Positions 20,867 through 34,600 of a DNA stretch of 64,000 nucleotides are shown piece after piece; position 1 is the first letter of the stretch; each line of letters begins with the position of its first letter. The position numbers and the translations under genes were made by a program. The DNA comes from Apoderus coryli. Its lineage: Eukaryota > Arthropoda > Insecta > Coleoptera > Attelabidae. Under the pieces are notes generated by a model. That model was not told the origin of the DNA, ran no database searches, and saw only the letters and a list, made by a program, of their open reading frames with translations. The stretch spans positions 14,080,260-14,144,259 of the forward strand of contig OU452205.1 in the NCBI GenBank assembly GCA_911728435.2. The letters run 5' to 3'.

Positions 20867-23800
20867 CTGCAAAAAGAAAATAATCGTATAACAGTTTCTT
20901 AACTTATATACATTCAAAATGGAGGTTCTCAAAGGCCTACGCTCTACGAAAAATAAATAAGATCGGAGTTGCAAAAATCTCATATTTTTTGGAAATATGC
21001 GATTACTATTTTCTGTGAACATGACATCCAAATTGAAATTGTCAAGACACACAACTTTAAACAAAACATAATATAATAATATTCGCAAAAACACCAAAAT
21101 GTCTAAACTCAAACAAAAACAATAAACGATTAACTAAATTTGCGCAAATGTAGTGGCCACAGAACTTCGGTCGCCGCTGACGTCACGTTGTTAGTAATTA
21201 AAGACCAATATCTCTGCTCTGTAACCTCTAAAGTCTTTGGAATGGTTTTATACTAGAAAATATATTCCCAGTTCCGTAACAGATTTTCTGAACATCAGCA
21301 TGAATTTTTGAATAGCCGTTCATTTTTTTTTCATTATTGGCCTTTACGACTAAGGTAATACATCTTTGTTCGTTATTTATTGTGCGAGTTTTGGAACTAC
21401 AGTTTAGCGTGGAATCCGAACCACGGTCATCGACTGCCAGCGGCCAGCACCCATGCATGTTTATCGTCTATTTGATACTTTTGTGCCATTGTATAAAACG
21501 TTCCGCCATCAATATCCCTCATGGTACACCCCAGAGATTATTAAGAACATAAAACTGAAAGCTTCTCTTCACAAAAAATAAAAACGTTCTAATAGTACAT
21601 TTTATTATAACAAATTTAGGGAGATGAGGTATATGGTTAAACGCCAGATTACTGAGGCATTTGACGAATTTGCTCGCATTGCTGAGTCAAATGTTAAGGA
21701 GAATCCTAAAGTTTTTTGGAGTTTTATTAATGCTCGGAACTTTACTACGAGATTGCCTGGAGCTATGAAGTTTCGGGACAGTACTTTTGAGGATCCTCAA
21801 CAGATAGTCAATGCTTTTGCGAATTACTTCGAAAGTGTCTATATTGATTCATCTGTATTTTCTAATGATGGCGCGTTGCCAAACATCAGGGCGGATCCTT
21901 TGCTCAGTGATATTTCTGAACAGGATGTCATTGACGCTTCACGAAAATTAAAAAATAAGTGCACGGCGGGACCAGATGGTGTTCCGTCGTTTCTGATTAA
22001 GGATTCTATTGGTGTATTTGCAGACCCCCTTTCATTTATTTTTAATCTTGTTTGTAGAACGCAGATGTTTCCTAATGAATGGAAGCTGGCAAGGGTCTGT
22101 CCTGTTTTCAAATCTGATGATAAGTCTTTAATTACGAATTACAGACCAATATCTATTCTGTCGAATTTTTCAAAGGTGTTTGAGATTATATTTTACCATC
22201 GTATGTATCAGCATGTTAAACCAATGCTTAGCCCATGTCAGCATGGATTTATTACAGGTAGATCGACTGTCACGAATCTGACTATATTTAGTCAATGCGT
22301 GTCCGAAATTCTGGACAAACGAGGTCAGGTTGATGCTATATATACAGATTTTGCCAAGGCATTTGACAGGATAGATCACTCGGTGTTACTTGGGAAGCTG
22401 TATCAATTTGAAATTGGACTATGCTCAATAGCGTTAATGAAGTCCTATATAAGCCAAATACAACAATTCGTCTACTACAACGGCTTTAAATCGGAAACTT
22501 ATTGTGTAAGATCGGGTGTTCCACAGGGATCAAACCTTGGACCTCTTTTGTTTCTCCTATTTATTAATGATCTTGCGGAATCATTATTGTGTTCCAGATT
22601 GTTGTTTGCGGATGATGTCAAGATATTTTCGCCTATAAATACTATCGATGATTGTGTGAGATTACAGGATGATCTTCGTGCAATAGGGGAATGGTGTGAT
22701 ACTAACAAGCTTGCCCTCAATTCATCGAAATGCAAAGTGGTTACGTTTACGAGAAAAACAGAATGCACTGTGTTTAATTACGCCGTGAATCATGATGTCA
22801 TTCCTAGATGTGATTCCGTCAGGGACCTTGATAATACATTTGCGTTCTCTGAGCACATACTGACCATGGTTTTGAGGGCCGCTAGGGCGTATGGCTTCTT
22901 AGTGAGGAATTCTAGGTCTTTCGTGGATATAAGCACGTTGAGAACTTTGTATTCTGCGTATGTGCGCTCCAAATTGGAATACTGTTCGATTGTTTGGTAC
23001 CCATATTATAGTTGCTATAACCAGATGATTGAGAAAGTTCAACGCAAATTCTTGAAATTTCTGTATTTTAGGTTAAACGGTTCTTATCCGCAGCATGATA
23101 TATCGACTGTATATTTGTGTGATGTATTTCAGTATCAGAGTTTGGGTTTAAGGAGACAGCTGTGTAGTGTTAAGTTTCTTTACGGCGTCTTGCACAATAA
23201 ACTGGACGTACCTGAGCTTTTGCAGAGACTAAATTTTTTGGTTCCCAGAGTTAACTCTAGAGGCAGTTCGACCTTTTATAATGACAGACCACATACGAAC
23301 CTAATAATAAAGTCACCTGTATATACCATGTGTTCCACATATAATCTTGTGTGCAGTGATTGTGATATTTTTTTTGAATCACTTGATGCGGTTTTAAAAT
23401 CAGCTATCAGGGTACTTGAACCAGCTTGATGGTTCTGTATTTCCTTTTTTTATCATTGTTTTTAAGTTACATTTTATAGCTGTATATGTATAATTCTTAA
23501 ATACATTAGTTTTGTTTTTTTTTGTTTTTGATATTACTGTACTGTTGTATCAATATTTAGATATTATAAACATTTGAGTGTAAAAATTGTTCTGTAAATG
23601 GTATTTTTTTACTGTAGAACAATAAAGCTATTATTATTATTATGACTATGTAGTCTGTAGCTACTTGGCATAGGCAATCTACAGAATCGGTCGGAAGCAC
23701 CGTCTACGCATCCAATCATTATCCGCGCCAACAGGTACTTGACTACCGGGATCGCACCGACATCTGTTTGAGCATCTCCCGCCCATGTCCGTTCATGTGC

Positions 23801-25368
23801 CTCTAATTTGGCTGTAATCTCCGAAAACATTTGCTCCGCCATTGATGATCTCCAGCAAGTAGATATAATATATGCCGACTTTCAAAAGACATTCGATCGT
23901 ATTGATCACTATATTTATATAGCTTTTTAAATTAGAAAATATTGGTTTCTCTCGTCGCGTCGTTTGGTTAAATTATTTTAATCATATCTATTTCAACGCT
24001 TAAACTTCATAGAGTACCAGGGTTTTAAATCGTACGTTTTTCCTTCCACCTCGTGTGTGCCTCAGTGTTCCAATTTCGGTCCACTGTTCTTTAATGTTTT
24101 ATTAATGATTTACTTGAATCACTTCCGTGAGAAAGGCTTGCCTACGCCGATGATTTTAGTTAGTTTTCTTTATTCAGTATTAGTTGCACAATAATTAAAT
24201 TAAAAAAGACACGTCACTATAATAATAGGTACACAAAGAAATCAATGTTAAAAATATACAAAAGAAGGAAAACGTCAGAACACAAATTAAAATCTAAAAA
24301 AAAATAAAATAAAACAAATACTGAATCGTCAGTCCTGTTGTGCTTCATCCTTTCCATTTAAGAAAGCCAGAAACTCGTCCACACTATAATAAGCCTGAGT
24401 GTTAAGAAGCGCCCTTAAACATTTTTCTTATAATTGGTTGTCATGGGGATGGTTATATGCAAACAAGCTGGCTATAGCCGCTGCTTTGTCTTTTCTGCCA
24501 TACAACATTTGGCAGAACATCTGTAACTATAGTCTGGTCAGGAATAGATAGAAACAAAACTGTATTGTACCTAATGATTTTTAGTCCGAAATTTACAACA
24601 AATTTTGTTAATCGCCGAGAGTCCTGTAGAAATACAATTATACAATATAAATGTTGATAATCTCTAAACTTACTGTTCATATTTGCTTTGTAACATGTCA
24701 AGTAGTTTCGGCAAAACTATCACACACAGATCTAAATTCCAAATGGAACTGAAAATAACAAAGATCAAATGTTAATTCTTAGTTAAATTTATTAACCTTA
24801 AACTAAAAAAATAAAAATTGTATAATATGCGGTTTAATAGCCGGTAGTTTGACAAATATTGATAAATTTACTTTACACCTCTGCCTGTGAAGATAATTTT
24901 AATTGAGTTATTTATCGATAGGGACATTTTTACCCCACCTAAAACTCAATTTTATTAAACACAGCAAAGCAACATTTTAATTTAAGGAAGTAGTCCATAT
25001 TTAAGTGGAATGCGATATTATTATATGTGGGAAATAGAACTATAATCTCCACGAAATAAATGTAAAAAATCCCTCTAGGAGTCATCAATCAAACAAATAA
25101 CAATACATGTTTCAACGTACCAGACCTCATCATCAGTGGTTCAATTATGGTTTTTTTATTGTCCGTTCATGAAAGATTTTTTTTTCAACACAAAAAACGA
25201 AAAACTTATTCAGATCATAATTAAAAATACCTAATGGTCTTTTATTTAGTTCTTTTTGTAAATCATTTGGCCGGTTTTGGCCCAAAAGTTAAATTTAAAA
25301 TTTAGTTTAAACATAGTGTTAAATGAATATTATTAGACTTGACCCATATAATCTAAATGATTTTAGAG

Positions 25369-25420
<52 letters not shown>

Positions 25421-25618
25421 CAAACAAAGATATTCAACTAAGTTGACAGAGTATAGTATATCACCGATATCACATAGGAAGCAAGGCATGTACGAATTAA
25501 AGAAGTTTCATTCATGTGCCACGATAGTTTAATTGGTTAAAACACCTGACCGGCAATTGGGAGATGTTGGTTCAAATCCAGCTTGTGTCACGAGATTTTT
25601 TGATTCGTACAAGTTAGT

Positions 25619-25653
<35 letters not shown>

Positions 25654-28600
25654 CACATAGGAAGCACATAGGAAGCAAGGCATGTACGAATTAAAGAAGT
25701 TTCATTCATGTGCCACGATAGTTTAATTGGTTAAAACACCTGACCGGCAATTGGGAGATGTTGGTTCAAATCCAGCTTGTGTCACGAGATTTTTTTGATT
25801 CGTACAAGTTAGTTTATTTCATTTTTCTTTGTATATCGGTGATATACTATACTCTGTCAACTTAGTTGAATATCTTTGTTTGTTTATATGTTTATATATA
25901 TATATATATATGTATAAATTTGATTTTTTCTTAGCCCTCTTGTTGAAAATCAACTATGTGGTAAATTAATAGCCTATACCCCAAAAAAACGTTACCATAT
26001 ATATGTATATATATATATATTGTTTTCTTTCTTTTTGACATCATTTCAGCATGCTTTGTAAACATGTACTTAAATAAAGTTTTTTATTATTATCATGTAA
26101 TTACAAGGAAGTAATATTGAGTTTAGGTATATTCAAAATACCGGCTTCCGTTTCATACAATCCAATTTGAATTAACTATTTACCTTTTTTGGTTAATAAC
26201 ATTTAATACATCCACTAAAATGGACACGTCATCCATACTAACAGCTGCCTCTATAGCAGATTTCAAATCTTTACTACGATACTGCATCATAACTAATTTC
26301 AGACTACGTTGTCGTGTGTTCATGATGTTGGCAAATGTTTCATGGCCTGTCAATAAAACAGCCATGACTTCCGCTTCTGACATATCGGGCTGCTGTTGAA
26401 GGACACCAAACCCAATCAAAGGGCTTCGCTGAAAAATACATGATAATCACGTTCAAGGCACTATTAAGTCAAGTTGAATAATTCAAACTCGAACACAGCT
26501 TCATGATATTAATTGGGCCTGTACAAAGCATGTCTAAAGTTTTAAGTTATTTTCAAATTAAATATCACGGATGACGGACGGATATTTTAGCCCAGGAAAC
26601 TTAATATAATATACATTTTTGCCACATACTTTTTAACAGAATTAAAAAAAAATGTGTTTCTTGTTCTCAAGAAATGTTTCTAAGTAAAAAAAAACAAATG
26701 ACACTACTCTATAGTTATCAAAACAAACGATCTTTGACAAAACACATCCATGTACGCATTTCCGTAAACCATTCAGTCAGCATTTTAAATTGACTTGTAC
26801 AAAAAAATTCTTATTTTCAACCTAAATTCGTCGTGACAATACAGAAGTCCTTGAGTTTCTCGATAAAGTAATTATGGAACCATCTAGCACCAATAAAATG
26901 ATAAAGTGAACTAAATTTTGTAAGCTCCCTTGATAATCAGTTATGGTTAACAGTAGTGATGCGACTAGCGAATATTTCCATAAATTTAATAACTTACACT
27001 AATACTCCCTCACTCTCAAAGGAATATTCATTCACTTTTGGGTAGAATATTACGGTGATATTAGTGAGATTATGTTTAGTTCCCCAGGTTCAATCATTTT
27101 TGTTGATGACGGTTCTAACCTTTCACGTGTATTTAATTTAATTTATAATAATTAATTTATACCATTGTCATATATATTTTTTTGTATTTTTGTGTTTTTT
27201 TGATATTTCTGGATAATTTATGCATAATATGTTTTGTCTTGTAATTGGGCGTAAGCCTGTTAGACATAATAAAGATTATTATTATTATTATTTCCTCGTA
27301 TGTAAAATATTTAAACATTAATAATAACATCTACTACACAAATATAATGCAATAGTTTGAAAAATACTTTCTGGTCTCAAATGGATTATGACACTTACTA
27401 GCACAACATCTTTATCCCTTATATCCATTTGATAAATTTATAAACTAATAATGAGCAAAAGGTAATGTCTGTCTTGTTTCCCCATCTTACTGAAACCATA
27501 AGCCACAACAAATTAATATTAAATGAAGACAAAACAAATTTTGTTCTCTTTAGACCAACACGTTCTCATATGCAATTTCGATTCGAATTTCGTTTGTTGT
27601 CCACAACAAATTGTTGGGTGTAACATTTGACAAATTTTTAAAGTCGATAGGTCGAGTCGGTAAGTTTCAGTTTGAACAGAGCTTGCTATGCGATCAGGGT
27701 TCTTGCGCGGCATCTCGATTTTTCTGCCATAAGATCTTACTTTGGTTATGTTTATCCAATTATCAGCTACGGTATTTTACTGTGTGGTAGCAGTCCTCTA
27801 TCTTTAAGAATTTTTACTGCCCAAAAGCAAATTATCGGATACATGCTAAAGAATCCACCGAGAACATCATGTGAGCATTTTTTTCTGAACACTCACTATT
27901 TACGATGATTGGCCTATATATACCTGTTTAATTCATTAATTCAAAAATAAACTGTCTTGAAAATAGTAGATTCTCCCATGGTTACAATACAAGGCATACG
28001 TCAAATTATTATCGAACTGATACAGACATGTGTGCATTCTTAGTACCATTCCGAAGCTCTATGAAAATCGTGTCCCCAGGCACCTGACGGCGGCCTTGGG
28101 TCCTTCTATTATAGACGAGCAATTTGGTTTTCAATCCATAGATCCTAATCTTCTTCAGTTCACGGACTTCTTGTCTCGGGCGTTGGAGAGCGGTCATCAA
28201 GTTCATACACTATATACCGACTTCCCCAAGACTATTTATTGCGTCAACCACGGGCTTCTCGTTCATAAACTTGAGGGTGCTGAGGTGGCCAGATTCCTTG
28301 CTTTCCTGGTTGGGGAGCTACCGGTCAGGTTGTTCGACTTAATGAGTTTCATTCTAGGCCGTTGAAGGTCACTACCGGTGTTCCCCAGGGATCCGACTCT
28401 GGCGCACTATTGCTGAACATATTTATTAAGGACACAGAGCAATGCTTTCTATATAGTGAATTCAATCTGTTTGCTGCTGATATCAAGACGGTCCGAGGTG
28501 TCACCGACTGATACCATTTTCTGAAGGATGTCACTCGGTTGGTTCATTCGTGCGAGATTAACGGCATGGATTTAAACGCCTCGAAGTCAATTTTAATCGT

Positions 28601-31600
28601 TCTGGAAATGAGTTTTTTTCATGATTACTTGATGAGTCAATCGGCTCTGGAGTTCAGGACCATGGTTAGGGACCTGGGAGTTTATTTGGAAGCCAATTTG
28701 AGCTTCAGTGATCACATCCAGCGTTCTGCATCACGTTCCTTGCAAATTTCGGGCTTTGTCAGGCGTTGCTCGGCAGACTTTAGCAGTGTGACACATTTCA
28801 ATTGTTATATACATCGCTTGTCAGACCTCATCTCGAGTACGCATCTACGGTTTGTCCCCACTATGCCTGTCACGTGGCTCATATCGAGAGGATTCAGCAC
28901 CGTTTCCTGAGATTTATACATTTTAAGCTGCGTCGCCCATCACCTGTTAACCATATCTACAATTATGAGGTACTAATAGAGGAGATGGGATTAACGACGT
29001 TGGCGGCACATAGGAGCGTGAGACCTTACCATTTTTTACAAAATCAACAATAGTATCATTCGTTCATCTAGTTTGCTGTCACAGATTGGTCTCCATGTTC
29101 CTCCCAGAGCTGGTAGGCATATCGTTTGGCCAAATCGGTGTTCAGGCTTGGAACTCGACTTTTTCTCCCCGGCTAATCAGTTCCTGGAGCACTTGATGAG
29201 CGCCTCCCGAGGAGGCGGCTTTTCTTAATCTTAACAGATTTTCACAACTGCTTTGTGATTAGTATTGAGCATTGGTTTGGCCTTGTGATATTGTAATCTT
29301 GTACTTGAAATTAATTAGTTTAGAATTTAAAAACGCTACGAAATTTAAAAGAAAACGTTACGCAACAAATCAGCACGCTAAACTAGGAAATGCTGCTACG
29401 AGTTCAGAAAACAATGTTTAGAAAAACATAAGGGACGTTGGACGTGGTCATCTAAAAAAAGTTATTTCACAAGATAATTTTTGTGGTAAACGTGCATTAT
29501 ACAAGTATGTGTAATAAAAATATACAATCAATTTTTTATTGAAATAAATTTTGTTTTGCTTTTTGAACAAGGATAATAAATTACGGACCCTGTGGATTAT
29601 ACTGCAATTAAACGTAAAAATTTCTAATAAATTACCGAGCGTTTGGGATATTAAAGTCACCAAACAGGCACCACTCAGTGCAGGGTGTCCAGAGTTCATT
29701 GTAATTGCGGGGTAGCTCCGTTATTGGGAAAGTTAGCGAAATCCGGTTTTCACGATACGTTGCTACTTTTTTGTGATATGCAATGTTAATGGCTAAAAAA
29801 TCATGTTAGGTTCATATTTTGAAACTGAGACCATATGAAAAAATTAAATGTACGCCTATGGACTCCACATAAATACATCTATCAAACGCCGTTTATATAC
29901 GAGGCATGTTTTTTAAGTAAGTACCGTTTTGGAATTAAAAAAAGACGTGCAAAGATATCGCAATAATTTTATTTTAAATGAAAGCCTGTACCTTAATCTA
30001 CTTTTCTACATAATTTCCGTGAATATTGAGGCACTTGTCATAACGTGGCACCAGTTTTTGAATACCCTCCTCATAAAATTCTGCCGCCTGACTTGTTTGT
30101 TCCAAAAATGTTGACGGATTTGCACAAAACCCAACGTTTAGGCAGTGCATTGACTTTCTTTGAGCGGTACCACAATGAAGGTGAAGATTTTGTGGACCAA
30201 ATTGTTACTGGTGACGAAACATGGGTGGCCTACGTCACACCAGAATCGAAACAACAATCCATGGAATGGCGACCCAAAAGAGTGAAGTTTAAGCAAACAA
30301 TTTCTGCCCGGAAAATCATGTGCACAGTTTTTTGGGACAGAAAAGGAGTATTGCTCGTGGAGTTTCTGCCTCGTAATGAGACAATCAATGCAGCGTCAGG
30401 CGGCAAAATTTTATGAGGAGGGTATTCAAAAACTGGTGCCACGTTATGACAAGTGCCTCAATATTTACGGAAATTATGTAGAAAAGTAGATTAAGGTACA
30501 GGCTTTCATGTAAAAATAAAATTATTGCGATATCTTTGCACGTCTTTTTTTAATTCCAAAACGGTACTTGCGTGTCGCGAAAACCGCATCCCGCTTACTT
30601 TCTTAATAACGGAGCTACCCTGCAATTACAACGAAATCTAGACACCCTGTACATTGTTCATTAAAAGTATTTTCTTAAGTTTACCAGAAAGGATGCACTA
30701 AAGTTTGCCAGAAAGGATGCACTAAATCCCATAACCATGGAGGATGTACACAGAGCCAAAGATCACTATTCCCAACGCGCATAAACTACTATAAACACTT
30801 ACTAAAGAACTCAAGACACGCTGGAAATAACGTGACTGCCCGCAAACAAGACAACTTATAATTCAGACAAAAAAGATTAAATTCACTTACCGGTAGAAAA
30901 TCTTCGAAATTGAACCCAACCGGCCTATCCAACGATGTCGGCACATAATCACTCTCCTTCACAGGATCCTCGTCGGGCGTTAATTTATTAATACTACTAT
31001 TACTTTTACTATTATAGATATTCAGGGATTCTATCGGTAAGTCTATTGGTTTCGATTTTGGTTGCTGCTGTTGCTCAATCAGTCTCGCACTATTTAATGC
31101 TTTTATTGAATTATTTTGTATATTATTACTTGCTACTAAATTTGTGGAATGTTGTTGTCGGGCACTGATTGCTGTCGTTGTGGCTGTTCTTGAAAATGAA
31201 TTCCGTCGAGTTACGTTCCTTGTCGATGACAACCCTGCAATTTACAAAAATAAATTCCATATCATTCAACTAAAATTGAAATAAACTTAATCATGAGAGT
31301 TCTTATTTTTTTGAATAACCTAAAAACTTTTTTCCTCTAGTTACTTAACCTATTCTGTATTTAAGCTAGTGATGAAGATAGGACAGGCCGAAGAAGGTAT
31401 TCTCAACACTCAACATACACGAGGTAAGAACACGGAGATCGGGATCAGGATACTCTGCCAATTTTATTAAAAAATCCACCATAACAAAAGCACCAACGAA
31501 CGTATGCACAATAGGGCACCCCACACTACAGTTTAGCTGTATGTGCCTATCTAAACAATAGTTTCCCATAAATATGGTTATGAAGGCGTTAAACATCAAT

Positions 31601-34600
31601 GGTTGGGGAACGACCCCAGATCTCAATCCATGTGATTTTTATTTTAGGGACTATTTTAAATTTTTTTAGAAGAAATTTTCCCTGCGAAATCATACAAAAT
31701 AATTCTAAATATAAAATTACGAGACTTAGAAAATGTGTGGAGTTAAGGAGAGCCCCTATTCAGCATTTGTTATCATTTTATTTTACCTTTTTGATTTTTA
31801 TTATTATCGTTAATTATTTTGTTACTGTTACTTTGACATGTTTTTAATGATCTGTAGCTATACTGAATATGAGATTAAATTCGCACATCGAATGCTATTG
31901 TCGACGCTGCTCCTCAAAAACTTGAGGGCCCTCGTAAATGGTACGCCTCCATCTCCCAGTTGTTCTTCACATCTAAGCCACAACATCTTTGTACCTCTTT
32001 TGCTGCCCTCCTTGATTTCCTGAGCCGACCTTAAGCTGTGACTAAAGGACTTTCTTTGGAAGGCGTTCCGTTGGCATGCGGATTACGTGACCAGTCCATC
32101 GCAGCTGGTGTCTGACAATCATCGCCTCAATGCTAGTTGTTGCAGCTTCCTCCAGAACGCTGATGTTTGTTCGTCGGTGCTGCCATTTAATTCCAAGAAT
32201 TCTTCTAAGACATCGTTGATGGTACTTCTCTAGGGTTTTTAAATGGCTCCGATAAGTGGTCCAAGATTAACAGCTATACGTAAGGGTAGGAACCACAATA
32301 GCATTATACATTCCCAACTTGGTTCGAACGTCGATGTTATGATTATCGAAGACTCTTGTCCTCAGACGGCCAAAAGATGCGCTTGCCCATCTTATACGAT
32401 CCTGAATTTCATCATCGATATTTGCGTTCGCCGCGAGAATGCTGCCGCGGTAAGAGAAACTCTCTATGTTCTGAAGTATGTCTCAGTTAACCCGGATATG
32501 TGGTGGGACACTCACAGTTTTTGGTGCAGGCTGGTAGAGAATCTGTGTTTATAATAATAATAATAATAGCTTTATTACTCAACAGAACAAGTTCCATTTA
32601 CAGAGCAATACATACAAAAACCAACTATAACTAAAGCTTAACTATATTAAATAACAGAAGGTACATCAATAAACAACGAAAATCAACCAAAGTACACAAG
32701 TATTAATGAATATCAAGTTCCTTTAGTATTGATTCCGCAGAAGACAATATTTCATTCAGAGAATCAAAAAATATATCACACTGATCATTAACCAAATTAA
32801 ATTGCCGGCACATAGTATAAATGGGAGATTTTAATATAACATTTGTTCTGGCTCGCTCATTATAAAATGCAATAGAACTTCTAGCATTGATACGCGGAAC
32901 CAACAGAGATACCTTTTCCAGTAGCTCAGGGCACACTACATCACTATTGAATATCTTATATAGGAAGCTTATACTAAACAAATTTCTCCTTAAACTTAAA
33001 CTTTGAAATTGAAATCGGTCAATAAGATATTTGTAAGGTATTCCGCGATCCGGGTAAGTTCCATCAATCTTAAAGCACAAACATTTTAAAAATTTACGCT
33101 GAACTTTCTCAATCATTTGAATATCACAGTCATAGCAGGGGTACCAGACCAAAGAGCAATACTCAAGCTTGGATCTTATATATGCAAAATATAGAGTATT
33201 CAAAGTAACGACACTCTCGAAATATTTGCTGTTTCTAACAATAAAGCCATAAGCTTTGGTCGCACCAGCCACCATACCTGTAATATGTTCCTTGAAAGTG
33301 AAATGCATGTCAAAAGTAACTCCAAGATCTTTAATAAACTCCTTTCGATTAAGAATTACTCCATTTACATTATAATAAAAGATGGTCGGGGACGTTTTGC
33401 GGGTATAAGAAACAACATTACATTTCTTAGGATTGAGGGAAAGTCTGTTTTGTTCACACCAAGCATTCACCAATTGAAGACTGCCCTGTAGCGAAATACA
33501 ATCCTGCGGCGTACTTATCGTTGTAAAAATCTTTAAGTCATCTGCATAAATCAGTTTACTACAATTCAATAATTCTCCAGATAGAGCTGTATAATATGTT
33601 GATGTATATCCATTGTATGACACAAACTGAACTCTATCAGTAATATAAGATTGCAGAAGACAGACGGCATCAGCGCTAAAGCCAAAATGCGGAAGCTTTT
33701 GTATAAGGATTGTATGATCAATTCTATCAAACGCCTTGCAAAAATCGGTGTATACAACGTCAACCTGACCGCGGTTATCCAACGTCCCAGACACGTATTG
33801 TGAAAAAATTGACAAATTTGTAAGTGTGGACCTGTGTGCAATGAAACCATGCTGATACTGGACCAGCCCATGTTGAACAATTGGATAAATACGATTGTAA
33901 AGAACTATTTCAAGTAATTTAGAAAAATTAGACAGAATTGATATAGGCCTTAATTGGTTATATCCGCACGATCTCCGCTCTTGAAAACAGGACACACCTT
34001 AGCATTCTTCCAGACCATAGGAAAAGTATTACGTCTTGATATCAAGTTATAAATTATACACAGAGGAACGCACATTACTGAAATTGTATCTTTGACCAAG
34101 AATGAGGGAATCCCGTCAGGTCCGGAAGTAAACCTGTGTTTTATTTATATTCAGTTCAATCCGATATGCGCTGTTAAATGCATTTAGTATATATTGAAGA
34201 TCCTCTTCTGTATCAGCTAGGATAACAATGTCATCCGCGTCTTGAAGCTCAATGACTGATGTGGATACGATCTTCGTCCCAGCTTGCAGTCTACGGTTGA
34301 AGAGTCCGCCGCCATCAAATCTGTAGACGATCTCTATTTCCCCCTGGCAGTTCAGTTTAACAAGTTGAATGACCGTTCCCACAAACATCGAAAACAAGAT
34401 CGGTGCAATGACACAACCCTGCTTTACGCCAGTTGTTATTGTAAAGGGCTTTCCCGGTCCGCTGCTGTTGAAATAGTAGAATACGTAATAATAATAATAA
34501 ACATTTATTGCCCAACAGTATAAATATCAATTACAGGACAAAATTAGATTACAAATATTATCAATTAATAACTCAATTAACACACACTCATTATTATACA

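Larger units (their letters stand above)
25376..25912. mobile_element. Foldback element carrying two tRNA-like units, bounded by TA repeats
   Basis: 55-bp inverted repeats (25416-25470 and 25833-25887) enclose two direct copies of a block of about 151 bp (from 25471 and from 25665). Each block contains a complete tRNA-like cloverleaf. Long TA dinucleotide runs lie outside both ends and between the blocks. No protein is encoded. This does not fit a standard SINE (no poly(A) or B-box-to-tail body). It could be a tRNA-derived foldback or MITE-like element, or a local duplication and inversion. Confidence 0.6.
31800..34486 (-). mobile_element. Third LINE family, minus strand, interrupted by another LINE
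   Basis: An RT piece at 34486-34134 (ITTGVKQGCVIAPILFSMF, then DADDIVILADTEEDLQ, then LNINKTQ) continues after a 1.6-kb insertion at 32542-31850 with GRLRTRVFDNHNIDVRTK, SCESWTTYRSHLKTLEKYH and IRHQLRWTGHVIRMP. The C-terminal blocks are typical of a LINE group with a GVKQGC motif, distinct from the CR1-like and RTE-like copies here. The expected FADD/YADD box reads DADD. Stops are few, so decay is moderate. Confidence 0.75.

Noticed and set aside
23609..23842. Minus-strand frame beginning MAEQMFSEITAKLEAHERTW
   Set aside because: Overlaps the LINE tail at one end, no domain, no splice support; kept out of the feature list.
25518..25784. Calling the two tRNA-like units functional tRNA-Ala genes
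   Set aside because: Position 33 is not U, the anticodon GGC is unusual, an acceptor mismatch exists, and they sit inside a duplicated foldback. Listed only as tRNA-like.
31366..31626. Minus-strand open frame of about 86 codons
   Set aside because: The plus strand of the same region carries mariner transposase motifs, which explains it.
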